A DNA stretch of 64,000 bases from Pseudophaeomoniella oleicola (GCA_003868215.1 QWDQ01000002.1:744001-808000), one strand, 5' to 3'. Counted from the stretch's first letter, positions 31,872 through 42,962 are shown. The notes: generated from the sequence alone by a model not told the origin. A program made the numbers and translations.

Positions 31872-33353
31872 TCACGCCTCAAGAGTATTCCTCCTCTCCG
31901 TCTTCCGTCTCGCTCCCTTCCCCAAAACCGATTCGATCGCGCCCGTCAGCGCAGCGGGATCATATGCCGCCGGAGTCGTTGTCGTCGTCGCGCCTACTTT
32001 CGTCGCATCGTCCGTGGTGATTTTACTGTTGCGGCGGCCGTATAGACGGATTGTTTCGATTGAGTAGTCGTTTAAGAGGAGGTCGGAGGGGGGCACGGAG
32101 GGGGAAGAGGGGGAGGTGGGGGAAAGGTGGATTAGGTGGGTTATGTAGGATTTGTGAGGAGATGGTAGGGAAGGGGAAGGAGAAGGTAGGGGGGGAGAAG
32201 AAGAAGAAGAAGAGGGAGGTTCGTTGCTGCGGCGGGATTCTTCGCAGGCTTTGGTGATAGCGTGGATAAAGTCGATGGCCGTGTACGGGTTCGAGGACGG
32301 GCCGGTTTCGCGGTCGAGCGAGCCGTTGAGGATGAGGATCTTGTAGCGCGCAGGGGAGTCGCGGATGGCGGAGCCGACGCCGCGGAGGATCAGGGAGGGG
32401 ATGATGGATGTATAGAGCGATCCGATCGAGTAGATGATCGCCTGGCTGGATTTGATGGCGTCGATGACGCGTGGGTTGGCGGGCGGGTGGATCTCTTGGC
32501 CGTACGGGTTGATGTACCAGATCCGTTCGATGCGGGAGGGGAGGTCTTCTTCTTGGGATTTGGAGAATTTGATGTTTTTGTTGCGGAGGGTCGGGAGGGT
32601 GCCGGGGAGGTTGGCGTCTTCGGTGTCGTGGTCACCTACGCTGAGACGTTTCTGATGGTGTTCTTTCACCGTCACGTCGGTAGCACTTGGCTCCGAAGGA
32701 TGAGAGATGCTGTTTTGGCCGACGATGACTTCGCCGTTCTCGAGACCTGCGGAAATGTGGTAGCTGAAATTGCTGTTGATTGCTGGGATCACTCGGACGC
32801 GGTCATCGGGGATGCCGCACATGCTGCCAAAGAGATATATGGCGCTCTCAAAACTGCCCGAGAACAGCCGTGCACCGGTGAGAAACAGATTGCCTACAGC
32901 AGCTGAAGTGAAATCGAAGGTGGAAGTCGGCGGTCGTGAACGCTTCAGGATTTCCAGATTCAAGGAATTGAAAAAGGCCCTGATGAGTTCCTTCTTCGCC
33001 GAAGGGATTCCCTGCCATATCGGAGAGGTGCCATCCACAATCTCGTACCATTCACGCGTTGCTTCTTCAGATGACACGTCTGATAGACGATGGTTGAATA
33101 GATCTCGGATCGCCGAACGTTCCGATGAAGGCGGTTCGGTTGGAATGAGTCGAATCAAACGGCTTCTGACGTCCCCTATACCAGGGCCTCCGAAGACTCT
33201 TATCAGCTCTGAAGACGAGCCTCCGTTGTCGCTTATAGGGATAATGTAGTTCAGAAGGCATTCTTTGTTACTCCGGACATTCTCAAACACATCGACCAAA
33301 TTGTTCGCAGCACTCCCGCCGGAGAAGACAACAATGCCTCGGTTTTGAGACAT
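31872..33353 (-). CDS. CofD/YvcK-like (UPF0052) protein
   Basis: A single exon of 493 residues. The start is the ATG of MSQNRGIVVFSGGSAAN; the frame is open three codons further to a TTG, which I reject. The fold is the 2-phospho-L-lactate transferase (CofD)/gluconeogenesis-factor YvcK family. Evidence is the N-terminal nucleotide-binding motif VVFSGGSAANNLVDVF, then PISDNGGSSSELIRVFGGPGIGDVRSRLIRL, FTSAAVGNLFLTGARL, AINSNFSYHISAGLENGEVIVGQNSI, and SIGSLYTSIIPSLILRGVGSAI. In bacteria the family affects cell-wall and carbon metabolism, in archaea F420 synthesis. Fungi have no F420 pathway known to me, so the fungal role is open. A Ser/Pro-rich insert (residues 375-410) is low complexity. Confidence 0.9.
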   Translation of the reverse strand: MSQNRGIVVFSGGSAANNLVDVFENVRSNKECLLNYIIPISDNGGSSSELIRVFGGPGIGDVRSRLIRLIPTEPPSSERSAIRDLFNHRLSDVSSEEATREWYEIVDGTSPIWQGIPSAKKELIRAFFNSLNLEILKRSRPPTSTFDFTSAAVGNLFLTGARLFSGSFESAIYLFGSMCGIPDDRVRVIPAINSNFSYHISAGLENGEVIVGQNSISHPSEPSATDVTVKEHHQKRLSVGDHDTEDANLPGTLPTLRNKNIKFSKSQEEDLPSRIERIWYINPYGQEIHPPANPRVIDAIKSSQAIIYSIGSLYTSIIPSLILRGVGSAIRDSPARYKILILNGSLDRETGPSSNPYTAIDFIHAITKACEESRRSNEPPSSSSSSPPLPSPSPSLPSPHKSYITHLIHLSPTSPSSPSVPPSDLLLNDYSIETIRLYGRRNSKITTDDATKVGATTTTTPAAYDPAALTGAIESVLGKGARRKTERRNTLEA

Positions 33354-33946
33354 TGTTGTCAAACCGGTTATGCCGCGTAGTCTTGAGAGTGAAAGGTCAA
33401 ACGAATGTAGAATCTGGAAGAAGGGGTGGAGTGGCTCAAGGGCGGAAGGCGGATGCGTGGAATTTATATATCGGGACCATTATGAAGTCCATTTCGCCAG
33501 ATCATCAAATTGAACAGAGTCAAGAACCCGATCCATGCCTCGATGTTTTCTTCTGCTTTATTGGAAAAGTATCATGCCGTGTCAGATCGGTGTAGAGCCT
33601 CTGGGAAGAATAGTCGCGTGCTACATGGACAATTACAGACTTACGTCAATTGTGTAACATGCGCGAGATAGGAACAAATCTCGATCAGACTTGGCGGTAT
33701 CAACGTAGAGTCTGTACGGCCTAACAATCTGCCTCGACTAATGATCGATCACTTGGCTATAACAGATACGTAGTCTTTGAATTGAGATCGAGAGCGAACA
33801 TGGACATCATCAACCCATGTAATAGAGGTTTGTGCATTTGAAATAGAAAAGGTAAATAAACTATACCAGGGTATCATCATATTGTCCACGCTGTCCTCGT
33901 TGACCTTCTATTGTGTACATCTCTCTGCCACAACTCCTCTACCACA
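33354..33946. other. Intergenic, CofD-like promoter
   Basis: A 593-bp spacer between two minus-strand genes, with no further gene seen. Confidence 0.5.
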
Positions 33947-35947
33947 TCAAGTCGCTGGCATCCCAAAATTGCCATACGTCCTACTCAGCCGATCCAATTG
34001 CCTCTGCCTTTTCTGTTCCGTTCTCGCGTCCCTCTGCTTCCTCCTGACGCGAATAAGTCGCTTACTTGCCGCTTTGGTGAAGAATCGACTGATCCCGTCT
34101 TTCAACAGCAGCACCATAGTTGCAAATGCAAAGGGAACAGCTATCTTCCAGAAATAGCTATCGCTGTTCTCGATCCCTTGAAAATCGGTGAAATTCATTC
34201 CGAAGTATCCTGTCAGGAAAGAGAGTGGCAAGAACGCGCACGTTACAATTGTCAGTTGTTTCATGGAATCATTCTGATATGCTCCGATGGTATTAAAGAT
34301 CAAGTCCACTAGGTTATCAGCGGATCGCCGCATTGATTCGTAGCTCTGCGTTATCACTTGAATGTGATCGTCCACATCGCCTAAATAAGTATGGGTTAAG
34401 CTGGAAATGGGGACGCCTGCACTGATAGCTTTGACGGAGGCCGAGGTCTTTGTCTGACGTAGACCAGGACGATCGCTCGTTGAAAGCAGCTCAGCAGCGG
34501 TAGGCTGCCCAGAAGGCTCTGACTTGTGGTCCTTCAAAGCATTCACGATTGCTGCTATAGGAGCTATAGCACCATGTAGAACAGCAATTTCTGTGGTGAG
34601 AATGTAGAGAGCTGTTGATTGCTGTATGTCCGGATCTGTCAGCACAGCCAGTTCAATGTCACCTAAGGCGTCCTGATATGCTGATGTCACAGGTATTGCA
34701 AGGTCTATGATCGTGTCAATGATTGCTTGTGTCAGCATGCTGGCATCACAAGATTGCCGCAATATTGTCTCCGGTGTCTGTAGTCGTTTGATAATCGGAA
34801 TCTCAATGTCTTCTGCAGATGCTTCAAAGAAGGAAGTTACTGTGTTGTCGGCGTTTAAGAATATCGAGACCTGTTCCATAGAAACAGCAAGACCCTTGGC
34901 GGCGAGGACTGCATGACGTTCCATGAATTCTGTACGGTCCTCGTTAGGTCCTGAGCGATATCGCTGTAGCGTTCGCACATGGTTGGGTACAAAGCGCGGA
35001 TCAGCTGGTGCCGACAGCGTAGCATCGGCTGATGGACTGTTGTCTGCCTGATCTAATAGTTTCTTTTCGGAACGAGCTGCAAACAGTTCCTTGAAAAGAG
35101 TCATGATCGCACCTGACCCCTTTTTGGATGAGCCTCGAGAATCCATCGTACTCTGCCTTCCGTATTTGGAGTCAGAGTTGCCGTCGTCGCTGTCATGGTC
35201 GGAGTCGGGAGTTTCAGGCGATCGAAGATTGACTAGCTTCTGTAAGGCCATCACAACATAAGTGTGATCGCTGTAGAAGTCTGCCTTCGTCCTGTTACGT
35301 GTGTTCATGAGGTCTTCAATAGCCAGCCTGTGCAAGCCCTTGTGGTTTCCTAGAAGTCGAATAACATCCCAACTCAAACCGTTCACGTTGATCCACCTAC
35401 AAGCAACCCAGCCGGGCTTTGGCGTATTCAGGAAATCGCCCAGATTGTCATTGTTTAATCTGTACATTTGCATATTATCTTCGCTCCAGTCGATGACCGT
35501 GATATCGCAAGGGGTTTGCAAATGTGCCGGGCCATCAGGGTCAACTCCGCCTCCATACGGTGGTGCAGGATCAGATGTATCGACCCCTGGTTCTTGACCT
35601 GGCTCCCAGCCTGGGCGACGCTCAGTGGGCTGGTACGTGCGCGCAGTATTACTTCTATGTGGGCGTTTCTTCACTCCTTCGAATGATCGGATTGAGAACC
35701 CGGTTGCAGCTCGTTTGAGACTATAGGATGACGGCGACGGTGACTGCTCTTGAATGTCGTTGTCCTTCACCTGGTTGGACTCGGCGAATGCGACTCTGGG
35801 TCTCGTGACGCTTTCGCCGCTCAGTCGCTCATCGTCCAGCGCAGGGAAAGGAAGTCGTTGCGCTTCAACGTCAACTTGCTCGGAGTGAAGCTGCGGCGAT
35901 GACCTTGAAGGTGAGTCTTGCGCGTAATCATGGGTGTGGGTCGTCAT
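33947..35947 (-). CDS. CorA-type divalent cation transporter
   Basis: A single exon of 666 residues. The C-terminus carries the CorA signature GYFGMNF at the end of the first membrane helix (FLPLSFLTGYFGMNF) and a second helix (WKIAVPFAFATMVLLL). The long cytosolic N-terminal domain ends with ESMRRSADNLVDLIFNTIGAYQNDSMKQLT, the long stalk helix of CorA proteins. The first ~130 residues are disordered and Ser/Pro-rich. It is a member of the large fungal CorA group (Alr/Mnr2/ZntB-like). The metal may be Mg2+ or Zn2+. Whether it sits in the plasma membrane or the vacuole cannot be told. The tail is rich in Arg/Lys (VRRKQRDARTEQKRQRQ). Confidence 0.92.
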   Translation of the reverse strand: MTTHTHDYAQDSPSRSSPQLHSEQVDVEAQRLPFPALDDERLSGESVTRPRVAFAESNQVKDNDIQEQSPSPSSYSLKRAATGFSIRSFEGVKKRPHRSNTARTYQPTERRPGWEPGQEPGVDTSDPAPPYGGGVDPDGPAHLQTPCDITVIDWSEDNMQMYRLNNDNLGDFLNTPKPGWVACRWINVNGLSWDVIRLLGNHKGLHRLAIEDLMNTRNRTKADFYSDHTYVVMALQKLVNLRSPETPDSDHDSDDGNSDSKYGRQSTMDSRGSSKKGSGAIMTLFKELFAARSEKKLLDQADNSPSADATLSAPADPRFVPNHVRTLQRYRSGPNEDRTEFMERHAVLAAKGLAVSMEQVSIFLNADNTVTSFFEASAEDIEIPIIKRLQTPETILRQSCDASMLTQAIIDTIIDLAIPVTSAYQDALGDIELAVLTDPDIQQSTALYILTTEIAVLHGAIAPIAAIVNALKDHKSEPSGQPTAAELLSTSDRPGLRQTKTSASVKAISAGVPISSLTHTYLGDVDDHIQVITQSYESMRRSADNLVDLIFNTIGAYQNDSMKQLTIVTCAFLPLSFLTGYFGMNFTDFQGIENSDSYFWKIAVPFAFATMVLLLKDGISRFFTKAASKRLIRVRRKQRDARTEQKRQRQLDRLSRTYGNFGMPAT

Positions 35948-36644
35948 GGCTGGAGATGAATGAGATCGGCAACCAGGAATGCTCTGTCATATGGGTTTCG
36001 AGAAGTCTTCTATGAAGAGGACTGTCGCAAACATGTCAATTGGAAACGAACGAGATGAGCAAAAAAACAGAATATGTTAATGCGCAGCCATGCAACGACA
36101 GTATACGTCGTCTATTATCTGTAGTCTATGAAGGGTGCCATTCTCGAATTCAGGGAAGCGATGGAGGTAAAAGGGAGATCAATGAGTGTTGATGATATGT
36201 AGTAGAAGTCTGGACGGTTGTACCTGGGAGAGTTGCGCATCCTCGGTACACCTGAGACTAACACACTAATACATGAGGGACGTTTCAAGCTTTTGCTAAG
36301 CTTCTGTATAAAGCAGATCGCTAAACTCAGGGCGTGATCCGCTTTACTGAATGTGTATGTTCGGCTTCGTGTACCTGAACATTAATGATGTACTGCATAT
36401 AATTAGGTACCCGGCTAAATGTCATGTAGATCTCGTAAGATCTTCTCACTCAGAGAAATAGACGTAGAAAATAATTACTTCCGATTGTGAATATCAGTCC
36501 ATGACTTCTATATGCTACAAGATCCACTGATGTTGATACTTCCCTGAATAACCATAGGGTATCATGATTGCAAACCTCGGCTCCATACGCCGCAATTGTC
36601 ATAGACTAAATGCGTTTTCAACCACAGAGAAAGCATACCGTAGC
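35948..36644. other. Intergenic, CorA promoter / SLX8-like 3' side
   Basis: A 697-bp spacer between minus-strand genes; nothing recognised. Confidence 0.5.
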
Positions 36645-37827
36645 TTAGAGGGAGATAGTCGTATTCTCGCGCTTCAATGGTCCACGTTCAACTTCCTTTC
36701 CTTTACCCTTGCCCACCGGTCGAGTTGAGGTCTGCAGCTTCAACGCCAAAGGAATCAAGGTTCTCGTTCTGTCCTGCTTGTCGCTTCGAACCATAGGTTT
36801 TCTGCACACCGGACAAGTTCCTTTAACTTTCCCAACGCTTTCTTCGGAACGCTGCATTTCACTGAATCTGAGAGTGTCCATGATGCATTTATGGCAGAAC
36901 AAATGACCTAGCGCTCCAGTTAGTGCGGCTCATGAAAGAGGGTTGAGACCTATTATCGTTCATACCACAGACAGTTGAGGTTGCATCCTCCAATACGTCC
37001 ATGCATATTGGACACTTGTACGAAGTCAATACAGTCCTCCCCTCGTCGTCATCGGTTTTAGCAGATTGTAGTGCAGCCTTGACAGCATCCTCTCTCTGCT
37101 TTGAAAGTGCCTGGGCCAGGCTCTTGGGATCATTGACATCGGTCAAATCTACCTCTTCGATCTCGACATCTTCAGGAGCAACCTGTGGCTGGGAGGAATG
37201 ACCATGTAAATTGGGACCTGGCCGTTCTCTTTCTGGCGACGATGAACCGATCTTTCGTCTTTTGACCGGCGGTTCGTCGCCACTCTGTCTGCTCAGAGCT
37301 GCTGTATGTTGTGTCTGCGAATGTTGAAGTTGTGAGGAAGACGCTTCTGGGGCATTTTCAGACGTCGAGGCACGGCGTGTTTGGCGTTGTCGACTTCGGA
37401 AGTTGGTCATGTCTACTGTGCCCTGTTCTAGCGACTCCGTTGGATAGGTGATATGTTGTCTAGGAGGATGTGTCGATTGGCGAATACCGCCGGTAGGCTG
37501 ACTGCGCTGCTGTGGTGGAGAGTCTGTAAGATCGACTACGGGCAGACGCTGCGAACCGCGGGAAGTTGTAGGAGCTGAGTCTGGGGAGTGAGGAACGCTT
37601 ATTCCCTCATCATCTGTCTCATCGAATGTTCCAAATATTGAGGAATCTGAGCTCAGTATGGATCCTTCCAAGTGTGGCAAAGGAGACTCGCGTGGAACTG
37701 AATGCTCTGGAGTTGGTTCAGGAAGCAAGTCGTAGTCAAGGTTAATATCGAACAGCGATTGCGGCGAAGTGGGTGAAGGGGGCAGAGAAGTAGATTGCGA
37801 GCGCTCAGCCATCGGTGACTCAGACAT
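36645..37827 (-). CDS. RING-finger protein, Slx8-like SUMO-targeted ubiquitin ligase
   Basis: Exons are 36966-37827 and 36645-36907, giving 374 residues. The C3HC4 RING at the C-terminus is split by the intron: YKCPICMDVLEDATSTVC joins to GHLFCHKCIMDTLRFSE and GTCPVCRKPM. The N-terminal 280 residues are disordered, with two SUMO-interaction-like hydrophobic/acidic motifs (LPVVDLTDSP near residue 92 and IEEVDLTDV near residue 225) and a nuclear localisation-like KRRK. This layout fits Slx8/RNF4-type STUbLs, which ubiquitinate SUMO-modified proteins at damaged or stalled DNA. Yeast Slx8 acts with Slx5; no Slx5 candidate is here. A second start, five codons downstream (MAERSQ), is possible. It is divergent from the mitochondrial DNA polymerase gene. 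Confidence 0.8.
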
Positions 37828-38289
37828 GGTGAATCTAAGGTGCAGAAATAGTGTCTCCCGTCAACTTGAACACCAATGGCAGCCACGACCCTATTGAAGT
37901 ATGCGTTCAGGACTAAGCCATATGTGTTTGTGGCAGGACATGTGCATGCTGCATATCAACAAGTATAGCGCATAACAATTCATAACTTGTCAAATATAGG
38001 CATGTTCTTCCCATTGACCTAGATTCTTGAATGAGAGACGTGATATAAAGCAGATGTGCTAATTAATTACATCTTGAAGCCACAATCGCCGCCTCATTGG
38101 ATCTCCGCACTGTCATTGTTTCACGGTCGCCAGCTTCTTCCCCACCATCTTTAGCTTATCAATTATCGCTGATTTCCCCTTTCCCTCACCCTACGAGCCT
38201 AGTCGAAAACGTCAAGGAACTTTTGCCCTTGCTACGCAGAGAATATCAACCACGTCGACATGTCAAGGTAATATCTATTGGCTGCCACA
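37828..38289. promoter_or_regulatory. Divergent promoter, SLX8-like / MIP1
   Basis: The 462-bp interval between the two start codons holds both promoters. No specific element is recognised. Confidence 0.55.
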
Positions 38290-41200
38290 ATGTTGTGGCC
38301 ACCTACCGTTGCGCAATGTGCCCGTGGGCATATGCGCGCTGTCCAGAAGTTGCGACTACGCGTCGCATCTTCCGGGCCGATACGTTCATGTCGTCGCTAC
38401 TATGCCGCTGAAGCAATTCGACGGCCAACAGGTTTGATAAACGAAAGCCTGGCAAGGAAATCCGAAGCAAGGTATAATGAAATAGGGGTACAGCAGCTGA
38501 GCAGCCACGTCTATCCGCAAGTGTTTCCCAAGGGAGCCGTTCCGCCTCCACCTGAACTCGTCACTCTGGCCAAGGATCACCTTTCCCGGCAGCAACTCCT
38601 GGGAAAGAATGAAGATGACCAAGGGCCGATAGCTTTCGATCTACCTTCCTTACAGGGCACCACTCTTGATGAACACTTCTTCCGATTAGGCATGGACGCC
38701 TCGGAGCCGTACCTGCAATATGCGAAAGATTTCACCCGCACTAACCTGCCGCAACGTCCGAGGAAATGGGTAAGGCAGAGTGGGTGGACAAAGTACAACG
38801 AGGACGGAACAACGGAGAAGGTTGATGCGCCCCAAGAAGAACTGCTCACATTCGATACAGAAGTGATGTGGAAGGAAAGCTCATTTGCTGTCATGGCGTG
38901 TGCCGCCAGTCCAACGGCATGGTACGCCTGGCTATCACCCTGGCTTTTAGGAGAGACAGAGAACGATCGGCAGCTGATAAGGATGGGAGATCCTACCAAG
39001 CCACGGATCATCGTTGGCCATAACATTGGATATGACCGAGCTCGGATTTTTGAAGAATACGATCTACACCAGTCCAACAATTTTTTCATGGATACTATGT
39101 CGCTTCATGTTGCCGTGAATGGAATGTGCTCTCAGCAAAGGCCTACCTGGATGAAGCATAAAAAGAATAGAGACCTAAGGGACAAAATTGCGAGTGAGAA
39201 GAACTCGGTTGAGTTACAAACGCTGTTGGAAAATAAGTTGTTAAGTGAGGAAGAGGAAGAACTATGGGTCGGAAGGAGTTCAATTAATTCACTTCGGGAT
39301 GTTGCGAAGTTCCATTGTGGCGTCACGATCGATAAGTCCCAGAGAGACTACTTTGGCGAGCTCGATAGGGAAGGTGTACGGGAGAAGCTGGATGAATTGC
39401 TCGATTACTGTGCAGCGGACGTTGCAATCACGCACCGCGTCTATTCGAAGGTTTTCCCGGCATTTCTTGAGACATGCCCACATCCCGTCAGCTTTGGAGC
39501 CCTTAGGCACCTCTCCTCTGTCATCTTGCCTGTCAACCATACCTGGAATGAATACTTGGAGAATACCGACAGAACGTATCATACATTGCTGGATGCCGTA
39601 CGGAAGAAACTGGTTACTATTGCGGAGACAGCTTTGGAAGTCAGGGACAAGCCAGACTCCTACACCAATGATCCATGGCTCAGACAGCTCGATTGGTCCG
39701 GCCAAGAAATCAAGATGGTCAAGGGCAAGAAAAAGGGTGACCCTCCGAGACCGGCAGCAAGGCAGAAGAAGCCGGGTATGCCACAGTGGTATAAGGACTT
39801 ATTTCCTAAAAGTAGCTCTCCAGAGCCAACCTTGACCGTAAGAACTCGCATTGCGCCGTTGTTGCTTAAACTTTCATGGGACGGATATCCACTGTTCTGG
39901 TCTGAAAAGTACGGCTGGACATTCCAAGTTCCTATAGTGGAAGCCTCCAAGTATGACAACACTCCCGCCATCAGGTGCGAATTCACCGATGACAAGGACG
40001 CCACTTTGCGTGATGACCGTCGACACATATATTTTAAACTGCCGCACAAAGATGGGCCTACGGCGCGATGCGCCAATCCACTTGCCAAAGGGTACTTACA
40101 GTATTTCGAATCTGGCACTCTTTCGTCGGAATTCGAACTAGCTAGAGAAGCTTTGGAGATGAATGCATCGTGCTCGTACTGGATCAGTGCTCGAGACCGC
40201 ATTCGGTCTCAACTTGTGGTCTATGAAGCAGACAAGCAAGATCATAGTTCTTCCAAACAGGGATTCATCCTACCCCAAGTCATACCCATGGGTACGATTA
40301 CAAGACGCGCCGTTGAAAATACCTGGTTGACGGCGTCGAATGCAAAGGCGAACAGGGTCGGTTCAGAGTTGAAAGCCATGGTCAAAGCTCCTCCTGGCTA
40401 TGTTTTTGTCGGGGCCGATGTTGATTCCGAAGAACTGTGGATTGCATCTGTTGTAGGCGATTCGGTGTTCGGGATACATGGTGGCAATGCCATCGGATTC
40501 ATGACTCTCGTTGGCACCAAAGCGGCAGGTACTGACCTTCACTCGAGGACGGCAAAGATCCTTGGCATCTCGAGAAACGATGCTAAAGTGTTCAACTATG
40601 GGCGGATATATGGTGCTGGTCTGAAGTTCGCTGCTACCCTGCTTCGACAATTCAACCCTACCCTGACAGAAAAGCAAACAATGGAGATGGCGCAGAAATT
40701 GTACAAAGAGACGAAGGGTGCAAAGACCACTCGAAAGCTTCTACACGATTCGTCGTTCTGGCGAGGAGGCACCGAATCGTTTGTCTTTAATAAGCTCGAA
40801 GAATTTGCGGAGCAAGAAAAGCCTAGGACACCAGTTTTAGGCGCAGGTATTACGGAAGCCCTGATGCGTCGCTTTATCAACAAGGGGGCTTTTATGACAT
40901 CTCGCATTAACTGGGCCATCCAGTCCTCTGGTGTAGATTACCTCCATCTTCTCATCATCAGCATGGACTACCTCATACGATCCTTCAATCTCAAGGCGCG
41001 TCTAGCCATTACTGTGCATGACGAAATACGCTACCTTGTTAAGGAGGAAGACAAATACAGAGCAGCAATGGCTCTCCAAATCGCCAACCTATGGACAAGA
41101 GCTATGTTCTCTCAGCAAATCGGCATTGACGATCTTCCTCAATGCTGCGCATACTTTTCTGCCGTCGACATCGACCACGTGCTACGTAAAGAAGTAGATA

Positions 41201-41727
41201 TGGACTGCGTTACTCCATCTCACCCAACCAAAATCCCTCATGGCGAATCTATCGACATTACTCAACTCCTAGCTAAAGGCTCCGAAGCCCAACTTGATCC
41301 AGCCGCTTCGCACGCCATTGATCTTTCGAAATACAAATACACCCCACGTGAATCCGTAATGTCATCTCTCGGGTCATCAGATGACATCCACTATGTTCGT
41401 GCTCAGATAACATCAGACGACAAGGAATTACGCGACATCATTAAGGATGCGACAAAGGCAACCTCCGCAGGCATTGAGCCTACTACCGCAACCATAACGT
41501 CCCTGGATGATAGTCCCCACAAAGCCTCAAAGCCCAGAAGGACACGGTCAACTACGAAGGTGACAGCGCTTCCAGCTCATGCGCAACCTCAACAGCCTAT
41601 GCTCGTGCCTGTTGAAGACCGTTGGACCCATGATTATAAGAAAGTGGTCAACGGGCACGGGAAAAGTTACTGGGATATCGGAACTGGAACAAATAACTCT
41701 CGGCATTGGAATGGCGCACGGAGATGA
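38290..41727 (+). CDS. MIP1: Mitochondrial DNA polymerase gamma (family A)
   Basis: A single exon of 1145 residues. The N-terminus is an Arg-rich, acid-free presequence up to RRYYAAEA. The 3'-5' exonuclease motifs are LTFDTEVMW (Exo I, Asp189 and Glu191), VGHNIGYDRARI (Exo II) and YCAADVAITHRVY (Exo III). The polymerase motifs are VGADVDSEELWIAS (A), RNDAKVFNYGRIYGAG (B) and ITVHDEIRYLV (C). Together they identify the replicative mtDNA polymerase. The C-terminal ~200 residues beyond motif C, including Ser/Thr/Lys-rich sequence, are the extension seen in fungal Mip1. The frame is open four codons upstream to a TTG, not used. Confidence 0.97.
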   Translation: MLWPPTVAQCARGHMRAVQKLRLRVASSGPIRSCRRYYAAEAIRRPTGLINESLARKSEARYNEIGVQQLSSHVYPQVFPKGAVPPPPELVTLAKDHLSRQQLLGKNEDDQGPIAFDLPSLQGTTLDEHFFRLGMDASEPYLQYAKDFTRTNLPQRPRKWVRQSGWTKYNEDGTTEKVDAPQEELLTFDTEVMWKESSFAVMACAASPTAWYAWLSPWLLGETENDRQLIRMGDPTKPRIIVGHNIGYDRARIFEEYDLHQSNNFFMDTMSLHVAVNGMCSQQRPTWMKHKKNRDLRDKIASEKNSVELQTLLENKLLSEEEEELWVGRSSINSLRDVAKFHCGVTIDKSQRDYFGELDREGVREKLDELLDYCAADVAITHRVYSKVFPAFLETCPHPVSFGALRHLSSVILPVNHTWNEYLENTDRTYHTLLDAVRKKLVTIAETALEVRDKPDSYTNDPWLRQLDWSGQEIKMVKGKKKGDPPRPAARQKKPGMPQWYKDLFPKSSSPEPTLTVRTRIAPLLLKLSWDGYPLFWSEKYGWTFQVPIVEASKYDNTPAIRCEFTDDKDATLRDDRRHIYFKLPHKDGPTARCANPLAKGYLQYFESGTLSSEFELAREALEMNASCSYWISARDRIRSQLVVYEADKQDHSSSKQGFILPQVIPMGTITRRAVENTWLTASNAKANRVGSELKAMVKAPPGYVFVGADVDSEELWIASVVGDSVFGIHGGNAIGFMTLVGTKAAGTDLHSRTAKILGISRNDAKVFNYGRIYGAGLKFAATLLRQFNPTLTEKQTMEMAQKLYKETKGAKTTRKLLHDSSFWRGGTESFVFNKLEEFAEQEKPRTPVLGAGITEALMRRFINKGAFMTSRINWAIQSSGVDYLHLLIISMDYLIRSFNLKARLAITVHDEIRYLVKEEDKYRAAMALQIANLWTRAMFSQQIGIDDLPQCCAYFSAVDIDHVLRKEVDMDCVTPSHPTKIPHGESIDITQLLAKGSEAQLDPAASHAIDLSKYKYTPRESVMSSLGSSDDIHYVRAQITSDDKELRDIIKDATKATSAGIEPTTATITSLDDSPHKASKPRRTRSTTKVTALPAHAQPQQPMLVPVEDRWTHDYKKVVNGHGKSYWDIGTGTNNSRHWNGARR

Positions 41728-42962
41728 TCATCGGATTTGATCACGGAGTCTAGCGAGAGGTGCAACATCATGTAAGAATATGCGATCGAGGGCGATGGCG
41801 TTTGGGATCATGATGGTATGGTACATGGAAAAGAGTGGGAGGTTGTTTTTGTTATTCTTGTTCCATTGTCTTCTCTTCTTGCTTTCCTCTTGCACGTTCG
41901 CTTGTTTCATGCTGTCCTATTATAACGTCTTTCTGTACGTTGCACACTTCTCTTTTGTCATTGCTCCCCATTGATATCACTATTCTCATTGTATTACTGT
42001 TGGGGAGCTTGCCTATAGGGACACCGGCACCTTCCTGTGTCATTATACTGTATTATCGGATGGGTTGGAGTGTCTCCAGGATTTATATTAGCCGATAATG
42101 TGAAATGAATATAATGATTCTGGAACAGATGTATCTATATTCCAAGTAAATTAATATCACCAACGTTGTCACGATCATTCGACCAACCTTTGCGTTACTT
42201 CAATGAGGCCTCAAGTCGTATTCTCTTGGGGTTTCTCTCATCATTTCCGGTTGGCCCGGTAACCTGCCCCCGACATCTTTCCCCTCTTACGAAACGTCGT
42301 TCCCCGTGTTGGCTCTAACTTCAAGTTTAGTATGAAAGGGGAAGTTCAGAATCCTGATAAGTTAAGTGTAATTGAAATTCTCGAGGCGCCAGTTGGTTGG
42401 ACGACTGAAAGTCAGTCAGTTAGTTACCATAATCCTGTTGCCTGTTGCTCCTCTTGTCGCTACTGACCTACCCAGGCTCGGCAATACACACTTGAGGTAA
42501 GTTACCTGATCCAATCCTTTTTTTGATAAGACGCGAGACGTTTAGGGAAGATGCATCGATGGGTCGGGCATAGTAACCATATTCAATCCCTGTCTGGTTG
42601 ATAAGAATCCCCCCCTGTTAGATGATGTTGGTTGTCGAAAACAAGCGATGTGATGGTGTCTGCAGGTATCTTGGTAGGTATCATATAAAGACTAACCGAT
42701 CCCGTCTTCTTCTCAGATTCTTTTCTTTTGTTCTTCATACACACACGTTCCCCTCTGTGATATTCCATCTATTCTTGCAACTTCCTTCAAAAACTGTTTC
42801 AACGTCACTTTGAGGCCTTAACTGGTTCTTTCGAAGTCCATTTTCATTCTATCACGTTGATTCACGTCTTGAGGGACCAAGCACTTTTTTAACCATTCAA
42901 ACCAGACCCGTCTTCTTGTATCCTACCCTTCACATAATCCTCCCTCTCCTCACTGAAGCAAG
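41728..42962. other. Intergenic, MIP1 3' end to four-repeat protein
   Basis: About 1.2 kb without a supported gene. The last 200 bp are CT-rich and resemble a long 5' leader of a strongly expressed fungal gene. Confidence 0.5.

Noticed and set aside
32262-32906. 214-codon + strand frame opposite the CofD-like gene
   Set aside because: Antisense shadow produced by GC-rich third positions of the real gene.
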